A stretch of 64,000 nucleotides of DNA from Tachypleus tridentatus (lineage: Eukaryota > Arthropoda > Merostomata > Xiphosura > Limulidae): assembly GCF_004210375.1 (NCBI RefSeq), contig NC_134830.1, positions 65,078,326 to 65,142,325 of the forward strand, in the 5' to 3' direction. Positions 33,083 to 44,450 of this stretch are shown here, piece after piece; within the stretch, counting starts at the first letter, position 1; each line of letters begins with the position of its first letter. The position numbers and the translations under genes are program-made. The notes beneath the pieces were generated by a model. The model did not search any database. It saw nothing but the letters and a program-made list of their open reading frames with translations, and was not told the origin of the DNA.

Positions 33083-34190
33083 AATTTATAAAATATTGAA
33101 TATTCCTATTTTCATATTGCCATTCCCTAGTGGCACAGCGGAATGTCTGCGGACTTATAACTCCGGAATCCGGATTTTGATACACGTGGTTGGCAGAGCA
33201 CAGATAGCCCAATATGTAACTTTGTGCAAAACAACTACAATAACATATTTACCTTTGGTATTCTATGAATCAATAATTGTGTTAAGACTATAAAGGTCCA
33301 GTAAACAGTATTGTGGTTCATGTTTAAAAAGTTACATAAATGTTGTTAAATATGTTTTAAAAGATTCAAAATATATGCTATGATTTTAAGTAGATTGTTT
33401 TTTAGAGTTTTTTTTTTACTGGCTTAAATAGCAGAAGTTATTTGAAGTATGAGTTTTGTATTTATATTTATTCATCTTTAGTAAAAATAAGTCGAGGGTG
33501 AGTCAGTGGTAATTTTAGTGACTCACAAAAAATACGGGATTGGAATCGCCACAGTAGACGGAGAAAAAACGATAGTGAAAAAATGCTAACACTCTTCTTG
33601 TTAATTTAGTAAATACCAAGATGGAATAATTCGTTTAATTAGTATAGCTATGAAAAAGATTTAAAAATCTAATTTATAGTAGTGTAAGTCATAAGTGATT
33701 TCTACATTAGGCTTTTCTGTTCCAGATTTCGAATTTATTGTCTCGAGTAAAGGAAACCAAAAAAAAACTGGATGTATCCTTCCTGTCTGATGTTCGAAAT
33801 TCCTAAACTTTGCATAAACTGACAAACCATTCTTTTATATTACCAAGCTATAAAACCAAACAAAACTTCCAATTTATTCTTACATGGATAAATAAAAAAA
33901 AACTCATAGATAGTAATATCAGATCATCTGTTGTATCAAATTTATTAAGGCTTTTATTGTTATATTTAAAAATGTAATCGTTGGCTTCGTTTCATAGAGT
34001 GGTTTCACTTTTATAGAATATCTATAGCTATGATAATTGTATTCTGACTTTGTAAAAATAGATATATATACATGTAGTTCAATCGAAATTGTGACACCAG
34101 GAGATCGTTCACATTTTGAAATTAAAAGTAAAGTAAGACTAAGGACTGTTCTACACTAAGGGTCGATGGAGGTGCAATATAATGAGCAAC
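33083..34190 (+). other. Spacer between units, gene-less part
   Basis: AT-rich with a family-B SINE at 33125-33240. No exon is recognised. Confidence 0.6.
33125..33240 (+). mobile_element. SINE family B, complete
   Basis: CTAGTGGCACAGCGGAATGTC, TGCGGACTTATAACTCCGGA, GGATTTTGATACACG, then GGCAGAGCACAGATAGCCCA and TTTGTGCAAAAC. Confidence 0.85.
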
Positions 34191-34192
34191 AG

Positions 34193-34223
34193 CTGATTAA
34201 TACTGATTAATACTGATTAATAC
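34193..34223 (+). repeat. Short tandem repeat, 10-base unit x3
   Basis: Three consecutive copies of CTGATTAATA. Confidence 0.9.
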
Positions 34224-34284
34224 TTGAACAAACTAATTAACTAACTATAAATTAAATAATTAATTAATTTTTTATTATTTCTTT

Positions 34285-34405
34285 CCTCTTCCTGCCACTC
34301 TTAACTAGGGCTTATTTTAAGGGTAGGGCTTATATTAAAACTATCCCCAAAAATCACACTAGGTCTTATTTTATGGGTAGGTCTTATTATCGGAGAAACA
34401 CGGTA
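34285..34405 (+). mobile_element. Probable DNA-transposon terminal region
   Basis: Alternating phrases GGGCTTATTTTAAGGGTAGG, then GGTCTTATTTTATGGGTAGG, then TCTTATTATCGGAGAAACACGGTA. This resembles the ends of short non-autonomous DNA transposons that start CACGGTGTTTC. Family not assigned. Confidence 0.45.
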
Positions 34406-34599
34406 AGAGAAAATCAAAGGAATACAACTTACATTTATGTTTAGGAGAATATATTATAAAAAGGCATTTGACTTTATAGAATACAGCGCAATATTAACTT
34501 CTTCAGATAAAACTGAAGCGAATCTAATGTACGTCAAAATTTTATGATATGTACACACACACAGACATTACAGTAAAAATGCATCTTCACAACAGGTAA

Positions 34600-35320
34600 C
34601 ATCGATGATACAGATAAAGACAGGGGTGTGACAGGAGGGTTCAAGTATTCAGACAAACTGAACTATAAAATGAAGGTATTAGAATAGATGGTGAGACACT
34701 AACAGATCTGAGGTTTACAGATGATGTAGCTCTCTCTACAAATTCAACAAAAAAGATAGAAGGCCTATTAAAAAGTGTTAATGCCAGTAGCAGAAAAGCA
34801 GGAAAAAAATGCATAAGGGAAAATTAAACATATGATCAACTATCCTGACTCAGATACTATCAAAATCCGAAAATAAAAAAATATGGAAATTATCAGAGTT
34901 CAAATATTTAAGACAAACCCTCTAATGGAAAACACAACAAGGGAAGAATCTGTGACAAGAATAAAGGCAACAATTGCACCGTTTTGGAATGCATATATAT
35001 ATTTTAGAGGATCACTACAGTTCCATTATGTTTAACAAAAATATCGTGAATCAGTGTGTACGACCAATCTTAACATATGGTTGTCAAACATGGGCACTAA
35101 CGAAAGAGATAAGGAGAAAGATAGAAACAATGCAGATAGCTGTGGATAGAAAAATACCTCATATAACACTACAAGACAAATGGATAAATGATAGAGTATT
35201 AAAAACAAGTGTAATGGATGCATTAAGCTTTATTCTAAGAGCTAAATTGAAATGGGCTGGGCATGTAGCAAGGTATTCCGACAAGTACATTGAAATGAGA
35301 ACCTAGGAGAGGAAAAAGAT
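34600..35320 (+). mobile_element. RTE-type LINE reverse transcriptase fragment, decayed
   Basis: IKTGV.QEG (about 34613) and LRFTDDVALSTNSTKKIEGL (34708 on; FTDD is the catalytic box) lie in one frame. After frameshifts, 34974-35306 encodes RPILTYGCQTWALTKEIRRK and ILRAKLKWAGHVARYSDKYI, the characteristic C-terminal block of RTE/BovB-like LINEs. 5' truncated, with no endonuclease. It lies just left of the unit 2 boundary at 35482. Confidence 0.85.
34974..35306 (+). pseudogene. RTE LINE C-terminal open segment
   Basis: A 110-codon open piece with the LTYGCQTWALTKE and KLKWAGHVAR motifs, ending at TAG. It has no independent start and is part of the surrounding dead LINE. Confidence 0.85.
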
Positions 35321-36521
35321 TTTGAGGGCAGGCAAAAGAGAAGATAGTTGTGGTTTGTGTTCGTTGCCAAAGAAACAACTCATAACAAATCTTTCACCTG
35401 GCACCGTTGTTGTATTATTTGTCCCAAACAAAAATGACATGAATAATAAAATCTGCATTTATGTGAAGATGTTTTAAATATTCCGAGAACTTCTCCTCTT
35501 CCCACTTCTCTCCCGTAGCTGCGCACCATCGCGTAAGTGTAGTGTGCATACTTGGTTAAATTTGAAGTCTTACATCTTTAGACTTAGAGGTTAGTTGTGA
35601 AGGGTAATTGAAGTCCACACATCGTAGATTAGTGCTCATTTCAAATGAAAATTTCATTCGTAATAAACTTAATAAGAAATATTAGAACAAAGCTTTACAC
35701 GTTAATCACGTACGCTTATTGGTGTACTAACGACATTGGTTTGCCAATTGTTTTAAACTGTTGTTGTTTTATGACATCGTTAACCATATTTATCAACCAA
35801 AACTCACCTGCAAAATAGAGGTCCTTTCTCTTTCCATAGTTCAAGTTCTTGAAGTTAGAAAGCGGTACTATTAACCACGAGTTTAGTTGTTATTGTGTTT
35901 ATTAAAACAAGCACTTGTAAATCCTCCAAGTGTTTACTTGTTGTTGTCATTAGTTAAGTTAAAGTAGTATTCAGCTGTCATATACACCGTTATATATATA
36001 AGATTAATGTATCTAAATATACCGTATGGTTGAGAGGTGTGGTTTCGGTGTCTAATAACTTGAACTAAAACTTAGTTAGCAAGCAATTAACTTGATGGAA
36101 GAACAGGTCAAGTGCACCCGACCGAACGAAAGAGAGTTCATTTCATACACAAATATTCTTTAAATATAAGTACCGACAGTGGCTTTTCAACACTAATCAA
36201 ACGTGCATTAGTGGAAGGAAAAGTGTCAAAACCTCTTAGGATTAAAATGTTATGTTTTTTATGTTCTTGAATAACAGGAGAAGGACTCGGATTTAGGATA
36301 ATTGGCGACGTAGCTGGCTGGCTTCCGAAACTTAGTAAAACAACAAATTTTTAGCAAGTATATGTAGTTAAATACTCACTGTAGTTTTGCGCTTAGCAGG
36401 AAACAGTTAAAAATATAATATTTTGACCAGTGCAAGCTGTTTAATCAGAACTAATATTTCTTTGCTTGTAGTATATAGAACCTTATTTTTTGTAACCTCC
36501 GTCTGCAAGGTATGATAATCA

Positions 36522-36800
36522 AAAGTTTGGTTTGAATTTAGCTCAAAGCTACACAATCGCTCTCTGTGGTAGCTGTCCCTACTTGAGCAGTGTAAAACAA
36601 GAGGAAAGGTAGCTTATCATCACCACCCACAAATAACTGCTGTGCTACTCTCCTACAAACGAATAGTGCGATTCACCACCTCATTATAACGCCCCCACGA
36701 ACGAAAGGGCGAACATGTATGATATGATGGTGATTCAGACTCGCGATCCTCAAATTGCGAGTCAAACGCTTTAGCCATTTGACCATGCTAGGCCTATAAA
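36522..36800 (-). mobile_element. SINE family A, full length, old
   Basis: TTTGGTTTGAATTTAGCTC tail to AGCCATTTGACCATGCTAGGCC head. Unit 1 retains only the outermost head bases (about 4310-4345). A near relative with the same flanks is at 40708-40983. Confidence 0.85.
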
Positions 36801-37007
36801 GGAAAAAAAAAAGTATATATTACCGTTCGTAGTTAATCGGTTTTATTGTAATTCATGATTGTTTTAAAAGCTGATTGTTCACAATTTTCTAACTTTAATC
36901 TTTCGCTGTTTTTTTTGTATCTCCGTTTTTGTTATTGTTTTTTGAAATACTCAAAAACCAGTTCATAAGAAACCAACTCAAACGGCCGAAAAATAAATTA
37001 ATAAAGT

Positions 37008-37127
37008 GTATGTGTGTTTTCTTGAAGTAAATCCACATCGAGGTATTTGATATATCTACCAAAGGCAATGAAACAGCTGATTTTAGTGTTGTAAATCTGC
37101 GGACTTACCGCTGTCCTAGCGGAGAAC
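37008..37127 (-). mobile_element. SINE family B, old copy
   Basis: Counterpart of 4568-4690, with GTTGTAAATCTGCGGACTTACC intact. Confidence 0.7.
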
Positions 37128-37252
37128 GATAAAATATGTTGAAAATGTTTATGTTTAATCATATAAATTTTTCTTAGCTTAATCTGGAAAAGTTTCTTGT
37201 TTAAATATTTTAAATGAAGTATGCTGAATAAATTATAACTTGAAAAGATCCG

Positions 37253-37277
37253 GTATATATATATATATATATATACA
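37253..37277 (+). repeat. (AT)n microsatellite
   Basis: About twelve AT units, expanded relative to the four or five at the aligned site near 4816 in unit 1. Confidence 0.9.
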
Positions 37278-38029
37278 CTAAAATTTAGTTCTGAAATTTC
37301 CCTCAGGAAGATAAAAATTCTCCCATTAAAGTTAATGAAAGTAGGATTCATTATTCTAAATAGAAAACGTACTTCTATGAAATATCCAGAAGTTAATAAA
37401 GCTGTTTAGCTGTTTAGGAATAATTGACTTCTGATATGAGGTAGTGCAAAGAAACAAACGAAAATCTTGAAAGACTTAATATTGGAAAAAATTTAACCCT
37501 AAAAGTAAAAATAAAAAATAAAGGAATGAGAGCATAATCTGAAAACGCCTGAAAGTATCTTTGTTCTGTTAATAAGGACGTGCTATGTTTACAAACATAC
37601 ACACCTCGATACCTTTTGGTGTTTGTGAAAAATCAAAAAGTATAAATTGCTGCAATAGTTCATTTTTCTACCATCAGATGGCACTACAGCCTAATCCTTA
37701 AAAATTACACAATATGTATTGAATTTCCTGGTTGTCTTTTCTTTTACAGTTCAAAATTAGAAACAGGTTCGCGTGAGCCATAGAGGTCTTTATTTTTGCT
37801 GTTCAGTTTATTGTCTGCATAAAATTTCTTTCAGGTGATTAAACACGTAAGCATCTCTAAAACAAAATATATTTTTTTAATTTGATACTTTTGGTAAACT
37901 GTTGCCTATAAAATGTTCTATTTCGTCTTGTTTTTCACTGACAAATATCGTTTCGTATGCAAACGATACTTTGCGTTTTTCGTTTTGAAAGCGTCTTGAT
38001 TAAAAAAACGTAATGAAATAAATATCTCA

Positions 38030-38130
38030 CTGATGCTCCCTTCAATGGATCAGGGATTAGTTTACGCATAACAACGCTAAAATCCGAGATTCGATATCCT
38101 GTAGTGGACAGAGAGTAGATAGCCTATTGT
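38030..38130 (+). mobile_element. SINE family B fragment
   Basis: Counterpart of 5735-5840 (ACAACGCTAAAATCCGAGATTCGATATCC). Confidence 0.55.
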
Positions 38131-38149
38131 ATCTTTAGCAAGGTTTTGT

Positions 38150-38470
38150 AACGAGTAGCAACGGCCTGTAATAGCGACACATCATTCACCTTATCATTTC
38201 AGGTAACTTCCGAACCATATCTAAAGATCTGTGTTTGTAGTGAGTAGGAATATAAAGTAGAGATCTAGCACTCAGACCTCGGAGAGAGGGTCTTTCAGTC
38301 CTCGTTTATGTCAAACATCACAGATATACGTCCTAATACTTCTATTAAACAAGTTCTCCGGCCGATCAGTGTTAAGAGTGCAGGCTCACAGCGTTAAAAT
38401 TCAATTGTCGAAGCCCGTAGCAGACAGCTGAGAACACGGAAATCTCATGTACTTAAAGACGACCTAACCA
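38150..38470 (+). promoter_or_regulatory. Counterpart of candidate promoter / non-coding exon, unit 2
   Basis: Aligned with 5881-6230, keeping the ATATAAAG, CACTCAGACC and TTTCAGTCC elements. The donor is AAA|GTGAGC, weaker than unit 1's AAG|GTGAGT. Function is inferred only. Confidence 0.28.
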
Positions 38471-38683
38471 TATAAAGTGAGCAAGTCAACTTATGTTAGT
38501 CGTCCCTTCCTTTTCAGTTCGTTCATGGAGTAACTGTCTGTACTCGTATCTTATGCACATAAGAAACCCAAGTAGTACGGTACATTGAATGCCACGTAAA
38601 TGTAATTTAACGTTATCAGATCTCTTAGACCGAATTATAAAATAGTGCCTGGTATAAGTTAATGTGGTGTTCCCAGAACACTT

Positions 38684-38760
38684 ATTTTCATGGGTTTCGA
38701 TATATATGGTGGGCACAGCACATATAGTCCTTTGTGCAGCTTTGTACTTAGCTAGAAACA
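38684..38760 (+). mobile_element. SINE family B fragment
   Basis: GGGTTTCGATATATATGGTG then GGCACAGCACATATAGTCC and TTTGTACTTAGC. Confidence 0.7.
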
Positions 38761-39351
38761 ATCAATTATTTCTAAAATTACTTTTTGAAAAATATATTCC
38801 AAATTCTTCATTACTTCAACGTAAATGATAGTCAAAATTAAATGTTGATCCACGCGATGCCACGCTGAAACTATGAGATCTTCTAAATCTCAAAATTGCG
38901 TTGCTTGTGGGTAGGAGACAACAGGGTAATTCAATAAAGATTTTTCTGCTTGGCAACAAACAAATCATTCAAGTAAACCAGTTTGTTTACTTCTGTTTTC
39001 AGAGTGAAACCATAATTTCCGCCGGGATTTGAACACCGCGTTTTAGCTTTCTAAGTTTACCACAGTCCGGATCATAATGATCGTATTGCAGTTTCTATAG
39101 CTCTATTTTATATTTTTAGTCGTAATGTATCAAATACGAAGAAAGAATATACAGTTTTATTTCATTTAAAATATTTGTAATTCATTTTTATGAAAAAATG
39201 TTTATATATGTCTAGATGTATGACCATGTATATTGGTCACAACCATTTTCCTACGTCGCTGAAATAAGATTTTCGGAAAGACGTTTCTAACCATTTAACG
39301 TAGAAACAAAAAAGGAAAATAACCCTTTAATGTACAATTAAACTTGATGTT

Positions 39352-39470
39352 GTGTGTGTGTGTGTTTTCTTACAGTAAAGCCACATTGGGATATTTATGG
39401 AGTCTATTTAGGGAAATCAAACCCTTGATTCTAGCTTTGACAATTACCGCTGTCGTTGCTGAGGACGACT
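39352..39470 (-). mobile_element. SINE family B
   Basis: (TG)n then TTTTCTTACAGTAAAGCCAC, GGAAATCAAACCCTTGATTC and a shortened arm. Confidence 0.7.
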
Positions 39471-39722
39471 TGAGGTTGAGTACTATTATATTGTTGTAGA
39501 AATTATTATTATTTATTGCTGTGTGTAAATGAATGCACTGCAATATAACAGTCAACTCATGAAATGTCCAAGTCAACTAGATAGGATAAAACGTTTTGAC
39601 GTTATAACGGTTTGTTCGATGCTGTGTGGAGACTCATGGTACATAAATAAATTTCAAGACTTATCGACTGATTGCCCACTCAGATAACCCTGTTGTTAAG
39701 ATAAACCAGTAAGAAACAAGAA

Positions 39723-40097
39723 TAGAACTTGAACATGAGTACAACAATTAAAAATAAATAAATAGAAACAATCGTTAAGCTGGAATTTCTTTCCATAATT
39801 ATTAGTTAGATCAAATCAAATGTCATAGTTGATTTATCTAGTCATAAGACGGCGCTGTACAAACTCATCAGACTTTAGTCATATGATACTTAGCCAAATC
39901 ACTTTGTTTTTGTTTTTCGCTTTCAGCTGAGGACACACAATAATCTTTGTCCATATAAATATAAATTAAAATTTTATCTTAAAGGTAAATTAAATTCTTT
40001 ATTTACATTTATTTGTAATGTTAAAATTTATTATTTTAAATTTTTCGTATTATTTTTAATTTCTCCTTTCAGGATAAGTATTAAGTAAATTATAAAG
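39723..40097 (+). other. Upstream region continued
   Basis: 39733-40075 aligns with 6440-6785; AT-rich with no exon or regulatory element that I can identify. Confidence 0.6.
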
Positions 40098-40352
40098 CGC
40101 GTAAGGCGTGCGACTCGTAATCCGAGGGTCGCGGGTTCGCGCCTGCGTCGCGCTAAACATGCTCGCCCTCCCAGCCGTGGGGGTGTATAATGTGACGGTC
40201 AATCCCACTATTCGTTGGTAAAAGAGTAGACCAAGAGTTGGCGGTGGGTGGTGATGACTAGCTACCTTCCCTCTAGTCTTACACTGCTAAATTAGGGATG
40301 GCTAGCACAGATAGCCCTCGAGTAGCTTTGTGCGAAATTCCCCCAAAAAAAC
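40098..40352 (+). mobile_element. SINE family A, nearly full length
   Basis: Starts within the tRNA head at AGCGCGTAAGGCGTGCGAC, box B GGGTTCGCGCC, complete body, tail CCCCCAAAAAAACACACAAAC. Orthologous to 7103-7281 by the shared GTGTATAATG variant. Confidence 0.9.
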
Positions 40353-40439
40353 ACACAAACAAATCGAGCGCGCCATACTTTGCCCTTATTTGCTTTTCCC
40401 TAGTTGATAAACTGTCTTTTTTCATCACGATGATGATAA

Positions 40440-40983
40440 TCCGATTATCTGGTATATAAACCACTCACTGTAGTTTTGCGTTTAGCAGCAAACAGATAAT
40501 AGTTCACTTAATTCTGATACTTAGGGAAAATATAATCCATAGAAAATTATTGATTATGATTATTTTTTCTTGTTTTAAAGTTAGAAATATAACATTTTGA
40601 CGAAAGCAAGCTGCTAAAATCAGAACTAATATTTCTTTGCTTGTGGTATATAATGGCTTATTATTTGTAACCTCTGTCTGCAAGATATGTAAAGTAAAGG
40701 GTTGGATGATTTGGTTTGAATTTCGCGCAAAGCTTCACAAGTGCTATCTGTGCTTGCAATCCCTAATTTAGCACTGTAACACGGACAAGGTGGAAAACAA
40801 ATAGTCATCACCACCTATCGTCAACTGTTGGGCTACTCTTCTACCAACGAATAATGGGATTAGCCGTCACATTATAACGCTCACACGGCAAAAAGGACGA
40901 GCATGTTTGGTGCGACGAGGATTCGAACCCGCGATCCTCGGACTAAGAGTCGAGCGCCTTTACCTCCTGGCCATCCTGGGCCC
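40440..40983 (+). repeat. Internal duplicate of the 36379-36800 region
   Basis: 40455-40690 (AACCACTCACTGTAGTTTTGCG, AATATTTCTTTGCTTGTGG, AACCTCTGTCTGCAAG) aligns with 36379-36515 and with 4090-4310, and is followed by the same SINE. So part of the upstream region occurs a second time within unit 2. Confidence 0.75.
40708..40983 (-). mobile_element. SINE family A, full length
   Basis: TTTGGTTTGAATTTCGCGC tail to CTGGCCATCCTGGGCC head, with box-B complement GATTCGAACCCGCG. Sister of 36522-36800 by shared flank. Confidence 0.88.
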
Positions 40984-41279
40984 CCTTCTCTTGGAATCCA
41001 CTATTTTGTTTATTCATTCAGAATCTTTGTGTAAAAGTATATACGAAAGACAGCTAACACTTAGGTTATCCTCGTGTTATCATGTGGTTGGAATTGACCG
41101 CCACACTTACACGACCCAAAGTGAGGAGTGTGTTTTTGTTGTAGTGAGCCACGAACCATGGCTCCTCGGATTTACATTCTGAGCTCACTAACACTAAAGT
41201 ACACTTTGCTCCACTATGAAAGTGGAAAGGATTCTGATACTTTAGGACGTATTTTTTGTTAGACATTGTAACGGATTTA

Positions 41280-42120
41280 GTACTGTATATATATTTAAAT
41301 GTCGATGTTTGTTTCATTATAATGCATGTAATGTATATCGTTAAATGTGTGTTGCACAAGTCCTATCTGTTTTCTAAATTTGTAAAATATTCTCGAGGGT
41401 GAAAATAAACAATGCACAATGTATGTAAAATACCAGCGATTGCCAGTATTGTTGCCAACTGAGCTTTCTTAAACCTCGCCTTAAAGTATATAAACCGATG
41501 CACTAAGAATCAAAATATAATTGGTTAGCGACAGTCAGTATACTGTAACCTTCGGAAGCCATAATTGTGATAAACGCTTACTAATATGAAAACTACAAAT
41601 ATTTGACCAGGAACGTTTATAGATTTCGCAAAAATTCAGAGAATTGACTTCGGACTTCAGTTTTTAGGAGGACATCAAATATCAATATTCTTGGTGTAAA
41701 ATAAGCTTGTAAACCGCGTTAGGCCAAACATTCCCGTCAAGTGAAGTGTATCAGTGTGTGTTTTTTTTTGTAGAAAAGCCACATGAAGGTATCTGCTGAG
41801 TCCACCAAGGGGAATTAAACCTCTGATTTTAGCGTTGTAAATCCGTAGACTTACCGCTGTAACAGCGGTGGATTTCTATTTGTGAATCAACATAATTTTA
41901 ATTTGCGCCTAGTGGACCGTTGAAAAAATATTCATTTTTAGACCTGATAGATGATTGAATATTGTTTGTAAGCTTGTAAAATTGTTGTGTATGAATAATT
42001 ACTTGTAGTAACCGTTAGCAAAATTGTATTTTTTTCTTGCATATTAAATATATATTTGTGTTAAGAAAAAAAATTGTGTGAATCGATCTTGTCGGCAAAT
42101 ATTATAAATTGATTACGTAC
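41280..42120 (+). promoter_or_regulatory. Conserved non-coding block shared with 58450-59280
   Basis: The block contains TATATAAA (41487-41494), GCGACAGTCAGTATACTG (about 41528) and TTGTTGTGTATGAATAATTA. All have counterparts in order at 58655, 58694 and 59068, at far lower identity than between units 1 and 2. Unit 1 retains only the 41980-42120 part (9790-9990). It could be a promoter or 5' exon of an older paralog, or an old repeat. A family-B SINE (41752-41872) interrupts it here but not at 58900. Confidence 0.4.
41752..41872 (-). mobile_element. SINE family B, well preserved
   Basis: GTGTGTTTTTTTTTGTAGAAAAGCC tail, CTGCTGAGTCCACCAAGGGG, AATTAAACCTCTGATTTTAG, GTTGTAAATCCGTAGACTTACCGC arm. 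Absent at the aligned site near 58940. Confidence 0.85.
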
Positions 42121-42492
42121 CAAAATTTAATTAATATCTAAATTTCCGGCTATATGATATCGTAATATACTGAGTTAAGATAAACTTTTAATATAAAATA
42201 TAAATAAAAAGCAACCCATAAGAAGCTCCCCAGGGATCAGCACTAAATCTTAGTCTTGTAACACTTTAAATCGGGTTAAAATATTCATGGTGACTCAAAG
42301 TGTGGATTTATGTTTAAACACAAAAAAGAAACCTATTAACAGCTGCATTCTGATTTTTAAATTTTACTTAATATTTATATAGGTAAGTCAGACAAGTTAT
42401 AAGTTTACGATTAAAAAAATTCCATGTACTAATTCATATTTATCAGAACAAATAATTTCCATAATATCTCTTGTAATATTTATGAGAAATTG
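42121..42492 (+). other. Gene-less stretch
   Basis: Aligned with 9955-10320; nothing recognised. Confidence 0.6.
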
Positions 42493-42770
42493 CTTGTTTG
42501 TTTGTTTTTGAATTTTTCGCAAAGCTACATGAGAGATTTCTGCGCTAACTGTGCCCATCTTAGCAGCGTAAGACTAGAGAGAAGACAGCTAGTCATCATC
42601 TCCCACCGCCAGTTCTTGAGCTACTCTTTTATCTACGAATGATGTGATTAATCTTTTCTTGTAACGTCCCCTCGTTTGAAAGAGCGATCATGTTTTGTGC
42701 GACGGGAATTCGAACCCGCGACCCTCAGATTACGAGTTTAGTGCTTTATCCACCCCTCCATGCAGGAGCC
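42493..42770 (-). mobile_element. SINE family A, full length, old
   Basis: Counterpart of 10321-10595, with matching private variants (GTTTAGTGCTTTATCCACCC in the head). Confidence 0.9.
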
Positions 42771-43399
42771 TTGATAAATTAATAGAAAGTAAGTGTACAT
42801 ACACTTAAATTAATTGTATTTAAACTTTGTCATCATGTGTGACGTCATTCTTTACCTTGGAACAGTTTGAATTGCGTATAACTTTTATGTACCGTAGCAG
42901 ACAAGCTCTGAACTGTTTTGGTATTTTAGCACTAGAAATACTATAATGCGAGGAGAAGAATGTTTCAACATCCAAGCAACCTTTTTGAATTCAACTGTTT
43001 CCATAATCACCTTAGACTAAAGCTGTAAAAATCCCTTAATCCTTTCCATATTGATAATTGTCAAGTAAATTTATTTTGCACTCAGTAAGTGAAATCTACT
43101 GTAGATCAAGCTGGTTGATAGAAGTTTATCGAGTTTTATGGTATCCATACTTAATTTTTTCAAAAGATTCAGCACAAAAATTTTGCAATTTTACGTTGCG
43201 AAATCCTATCCCTATTATTAATTCTAAAGACGAAACGAAGAAATAACATTCTATTAAGTAGGCCTAAGATAAGTCAACAAAAGCGTATACGCTTCATTAT
43301 AATTCTTTTTATCACGTGTTAGTTTTCAGAGTACTGATAATTGAGTCACATTTTTGGCTTCTACTTCACGGTTAAGAAATTCCATATTTTCAAAACTAC
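42771..43399 (+). other. Conserved gene-less stretch between SINEs
   Basis: Counterpart of 10600-11227, including the short shared open frame (43058-43246). Not called as a gene. Confidence 0.5.
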
Positions 43400-43650
43400 A
43401 GCTGGTTTGTGTTTTGAATATTACACACAGCTATTCAGGAGTATCTGCACTAGCCGTTCCTAATGTAGCAGTGTAATACTATAGGGAAGGCAACTAACAA
43501 ACATTACTCACCGCCAACTCTTGGGCTGATTTTTATCAACTAAAAGTGTGATTGACCATTACCTAACAACGATCCGAAGGATGAAAGGGCGAGTATGTTT
43601 GGTAATTCAATTCGATTTCGCGCCCCGTAGATTGTCGGGTGAGCACCCTA
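43400..43650 (-). mobile_element. SINE family A, degraded
   Basis: Counterpart of 11228-11482. Confidence 0.75.
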
Positions 43651-44024
43651 TTCACAAGCCTATGAAGATTACAGTTGTCCTTTGCTATACGTCTGCAAAC
43701 TATTGGCACCAGTATTACAGAATAATGACATTAGAAATAAAGTGTAGGATGTTGTTAGTCCTAATTAAAACTTATAATAGGCTTAATCCTCAATGACATA
43801 ACTTATTGGAAAAAAACTGACATATAACACAATCGTAGAAGTCAAAATATATGGTTTCTTTTCATAGTTCTCGCCTACTTTTTCATGAATTGCACTGGTT
43901 TACTTTCAAAAAATATTCATTTTCGCACAATCTTAATTTTGAAAACTTTAAAAATTTTACATCCTCAGGAGTTTATGATTATCCACTTTTTGGTTTTTGT
44001 TCACGCTTTAGACACAATTTCCTT

Positions 44025-44304
44025 GGGCCTGGCATGGCCAAACGTGTTGAGGCGTGCGACTCGTAATCTGAGGGTCGCGGGTTCGCATCCCCATCGCGCC
44101 AAACATGCTCGCCCTCCCAGCCGTGGGGGCGTTATAACGTGACGGTGAATCCCACTATTCATTGGTAAAAGAGTAGTTCAAGAGTTGGCGGTGGGTGGTG
44201 ATGACAAGCTGCCTTCCCTCTAGTCTTACACTGCTAAAGTAGGGCGACTAGCAAAGATAGCTTTCGAGTAGCTTTGTGCGAAATTCCAAAACAAACAAAG
44301 AAAC
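44025..44304 (+). mobile_element. SINE family A, chimeric at a recombination junction
   Basis: Its 5' flank and head (GACACAATTTCCTTGGGCCTGG) match the SINE at 11852 upstream of exon 1. Its 3' flank (AGAATGCTTAACTTAATTAATAA) matches the flank of the different SINE at 49006, upstream of exon 5. The two ends therefore come from two insertions fused within the repeat, at the place where exons 1-3 are missing. Confidence 0.88.
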
Positions 44305-44450
44305 AGAATGCTTAACTTAATTAATAATATATTTCAATTGTTAAAGGCCATTGTTGAAATGTTCTACGGTGTGGGAATAACGATAGGACCGACAATTGGA
44401 GGTTTTCTTTTTTAGTAAATTTATCATAAGTTTTTCTGATTTATTGAGTT
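44305..44450 (+). pseudogene. Misplaced extra exon 5 of copy 2 (exon 5a)
   Basis: 44347-44412 encodes AIVEMFYGVGITIGPTIGGF and then LF, with intact AAAG acceptor and intact motif C (GP). The T run is one base shorter than in copy 1, giving an in-frame TAG at 44413-44415 and a shifted donor (A|GTAAAT). It lies upstream of exon 4, out of order, and is followed by only about 35 bases of intron 5 before a jump at 44447-44450 to intron 3 sequence, with AGTT microhomology. Confidence 0.88.

Larger units (their letters stand above)
36025..38150 (+). other. Gene-less upstream region of copy 2
   Basis: Counterpart of 3484-5880. Relative to unit 1 it lacks about 270 bases (3837-4108) and has the complete SINE at 36522-36800. 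No exons are seen. Confidence 0.65.
38684..39722 (+). other. Segment present only in unit 2
   Basis: About 1 kb lies between GTGGTGTTC and GAACTTGAACATGAGTAC, where unit 1 reads GTGGTGTTTGCAGATGAACTTGAAGATGAG. It holds family-B SINE fragments at 38684-38760 and 39352-39470. Whether it is an insertion here or a deletion in unit 1 is undecided. Confidence 0.65.
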
